Shown: in pieces, positions 63,757-64,000 of the stretch
Layout of the letters: each line of letters starts with the position of its first letter
Position numbering within the stretch: position 1 is the stretch's first letter
Assembly (NCBI RefSeq): GCF_004571195.1
Contig: NZ_CP038271.1
Coordinates: forward strand, 372,001 to 436,000
Direction of reading: 5' to 3'
From: Legionella geestiana
GTDB lineage: Bacteria > Pseudomonadota > Gammaproteobacteria > Legionellales > Legionellaceae
Length of the DNA stretch: 64,000 nucleotides
Program-made: the position numbers and the translations under genes
Notes under the pieces: generated by a model
Seen by the model: the letters and a program-made list of their open reading frames with translations, nothing else
Databases searched by the model: none
Told to the model about the DNA's origin: nothing

Positions 63757-64000
63757 ATGATGTCCGCACCGATTCCGCTTCAGGCATTTACGGATAATTA
63801 CATCTGGATCGTGGCGGATAAAGCAAACGCCTCATTTTTCTGCGTGGACCCGGGCGAGAGTGCGCCGGTTTTGGAGTATGCACGCAAGACTTCTCAAACA
63901 CTTGCCGCTATCCTCCTCACCCATCATCATTCTGATCATATCGGCGGCGTTGAGGCTCTGTGCGCAGACTTTCCCGATGCCCGCGTATATGCACCAATGG
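63757..64000 (+). CDS. gloB: Hydroxyacylglutathione hydrolase, glyoxalase II (partial)
   Basis: First 81 residues of a glyoxalase II, which hydrolyses S-lactoylglutathione in methylglyoxal detoxification. IPLQAFTDNYIWIV and the metal-binding LTHHHSDHIGGVEAL are visible. AAGGAG lies just before the ATG at 63757; an adjacent ATG at 63760 is also possible. It begins eight bases after rlmJ, so the two are probably co-transcribed. The rest lies beyond the window. Confidence 0.94.
   Translation, partial: MMSAPIPLQAFTDNYIWIVADKANASFFCVDPGESAPVLEYARKTSQTLAAILLTHHHSDHIGGVEALCADFPDARVYAPM

Overview
The window looks like a chromosome segment of a Legionella-type gammaproteobacterium. Evidence: an lvrR/lvrA/lvrB/lvrC module heading a conjugation cluster, a secreted ecto-NTPDase, a type II secretin LspD with an N-terminal SPOR domain beside LspE, tandem fis genes, and a candidate PmrA-like box before a large membrane protein. 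Base composition looks richer in G+C than L. pneumophila (by eye, not computed), so a higher-GC Legionella or close relative is my inference.

Region 1 (1-20000) is the right end of an integrative conjugative element. Almost all of its left part is one minus-strand operon. In transcription order it reads lvrA, lvrB, lvrC (CsrA-like), trbB, C, D, E, F, G, H, I, J, K, L, N, then traG, traF and a topoisomerase III (traE-like) that runs off the window. This is the RP4/IncP trb-tra order. Most genes overlap by 4 bases. An IS982-family element has split trbG, with a 6-bp target duplication. Divergent from lvrA are an autocleaving-type phage repressor (lvrR-like), an alpha/beta hydrolase, a LuxR-type regulator, a small unknown protein and an AlpA-like protein. 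The element ends at the 3' end of a tRNA-Thr(CGU) gene that lacks an encoded CCA. No integrase or relaxase is in view.

Region 2 (20000-39802) is core chromosome: ecto-NTPDase, comEC, a palindromic MITE-like repeat, a nucleoside salvage operon (cdd, a purine nucleoside phosphorylase, deoC), two uncharacterised envelope genes, erpA, an L,D-transpeptidase, rnhA-dnaQ, hutU, a POT peptide transporter, the rsfS-rlmH-mrdA-mrdB cell-shape cluster, rnhB, and a sugar oxidoreductase overlapping lpxB that may be GnnA of 2,3-diamino-glucose lipid A.

Region 3 (39800-49900) mixes accessory and core genes. A tandem repeat array lies before a membrane protein with a clear promoter and a PmrA-like double box. 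Then comes a duplicated fis locus in which one copy lacks the DNA-binding half. These are followed by an MFS transporter and miaB-rluD-pgeF-degQ. A small GIY-YIG nuclease gene with a one-base frameshift follows. It is flanked by inverted and direct copies of a roughly 200-bp repeat, and the repeat contains the nuclease gene's own 3' end.

Region 4 (49898-64000) is core: tRNA-Met, lspD-lspE, a penicillin-acylase-like hydrolase, the operon truA-trpF-trpB-trpA-glnS-cysS, folD, a small charged protein, rlmJ and the start of gloB.
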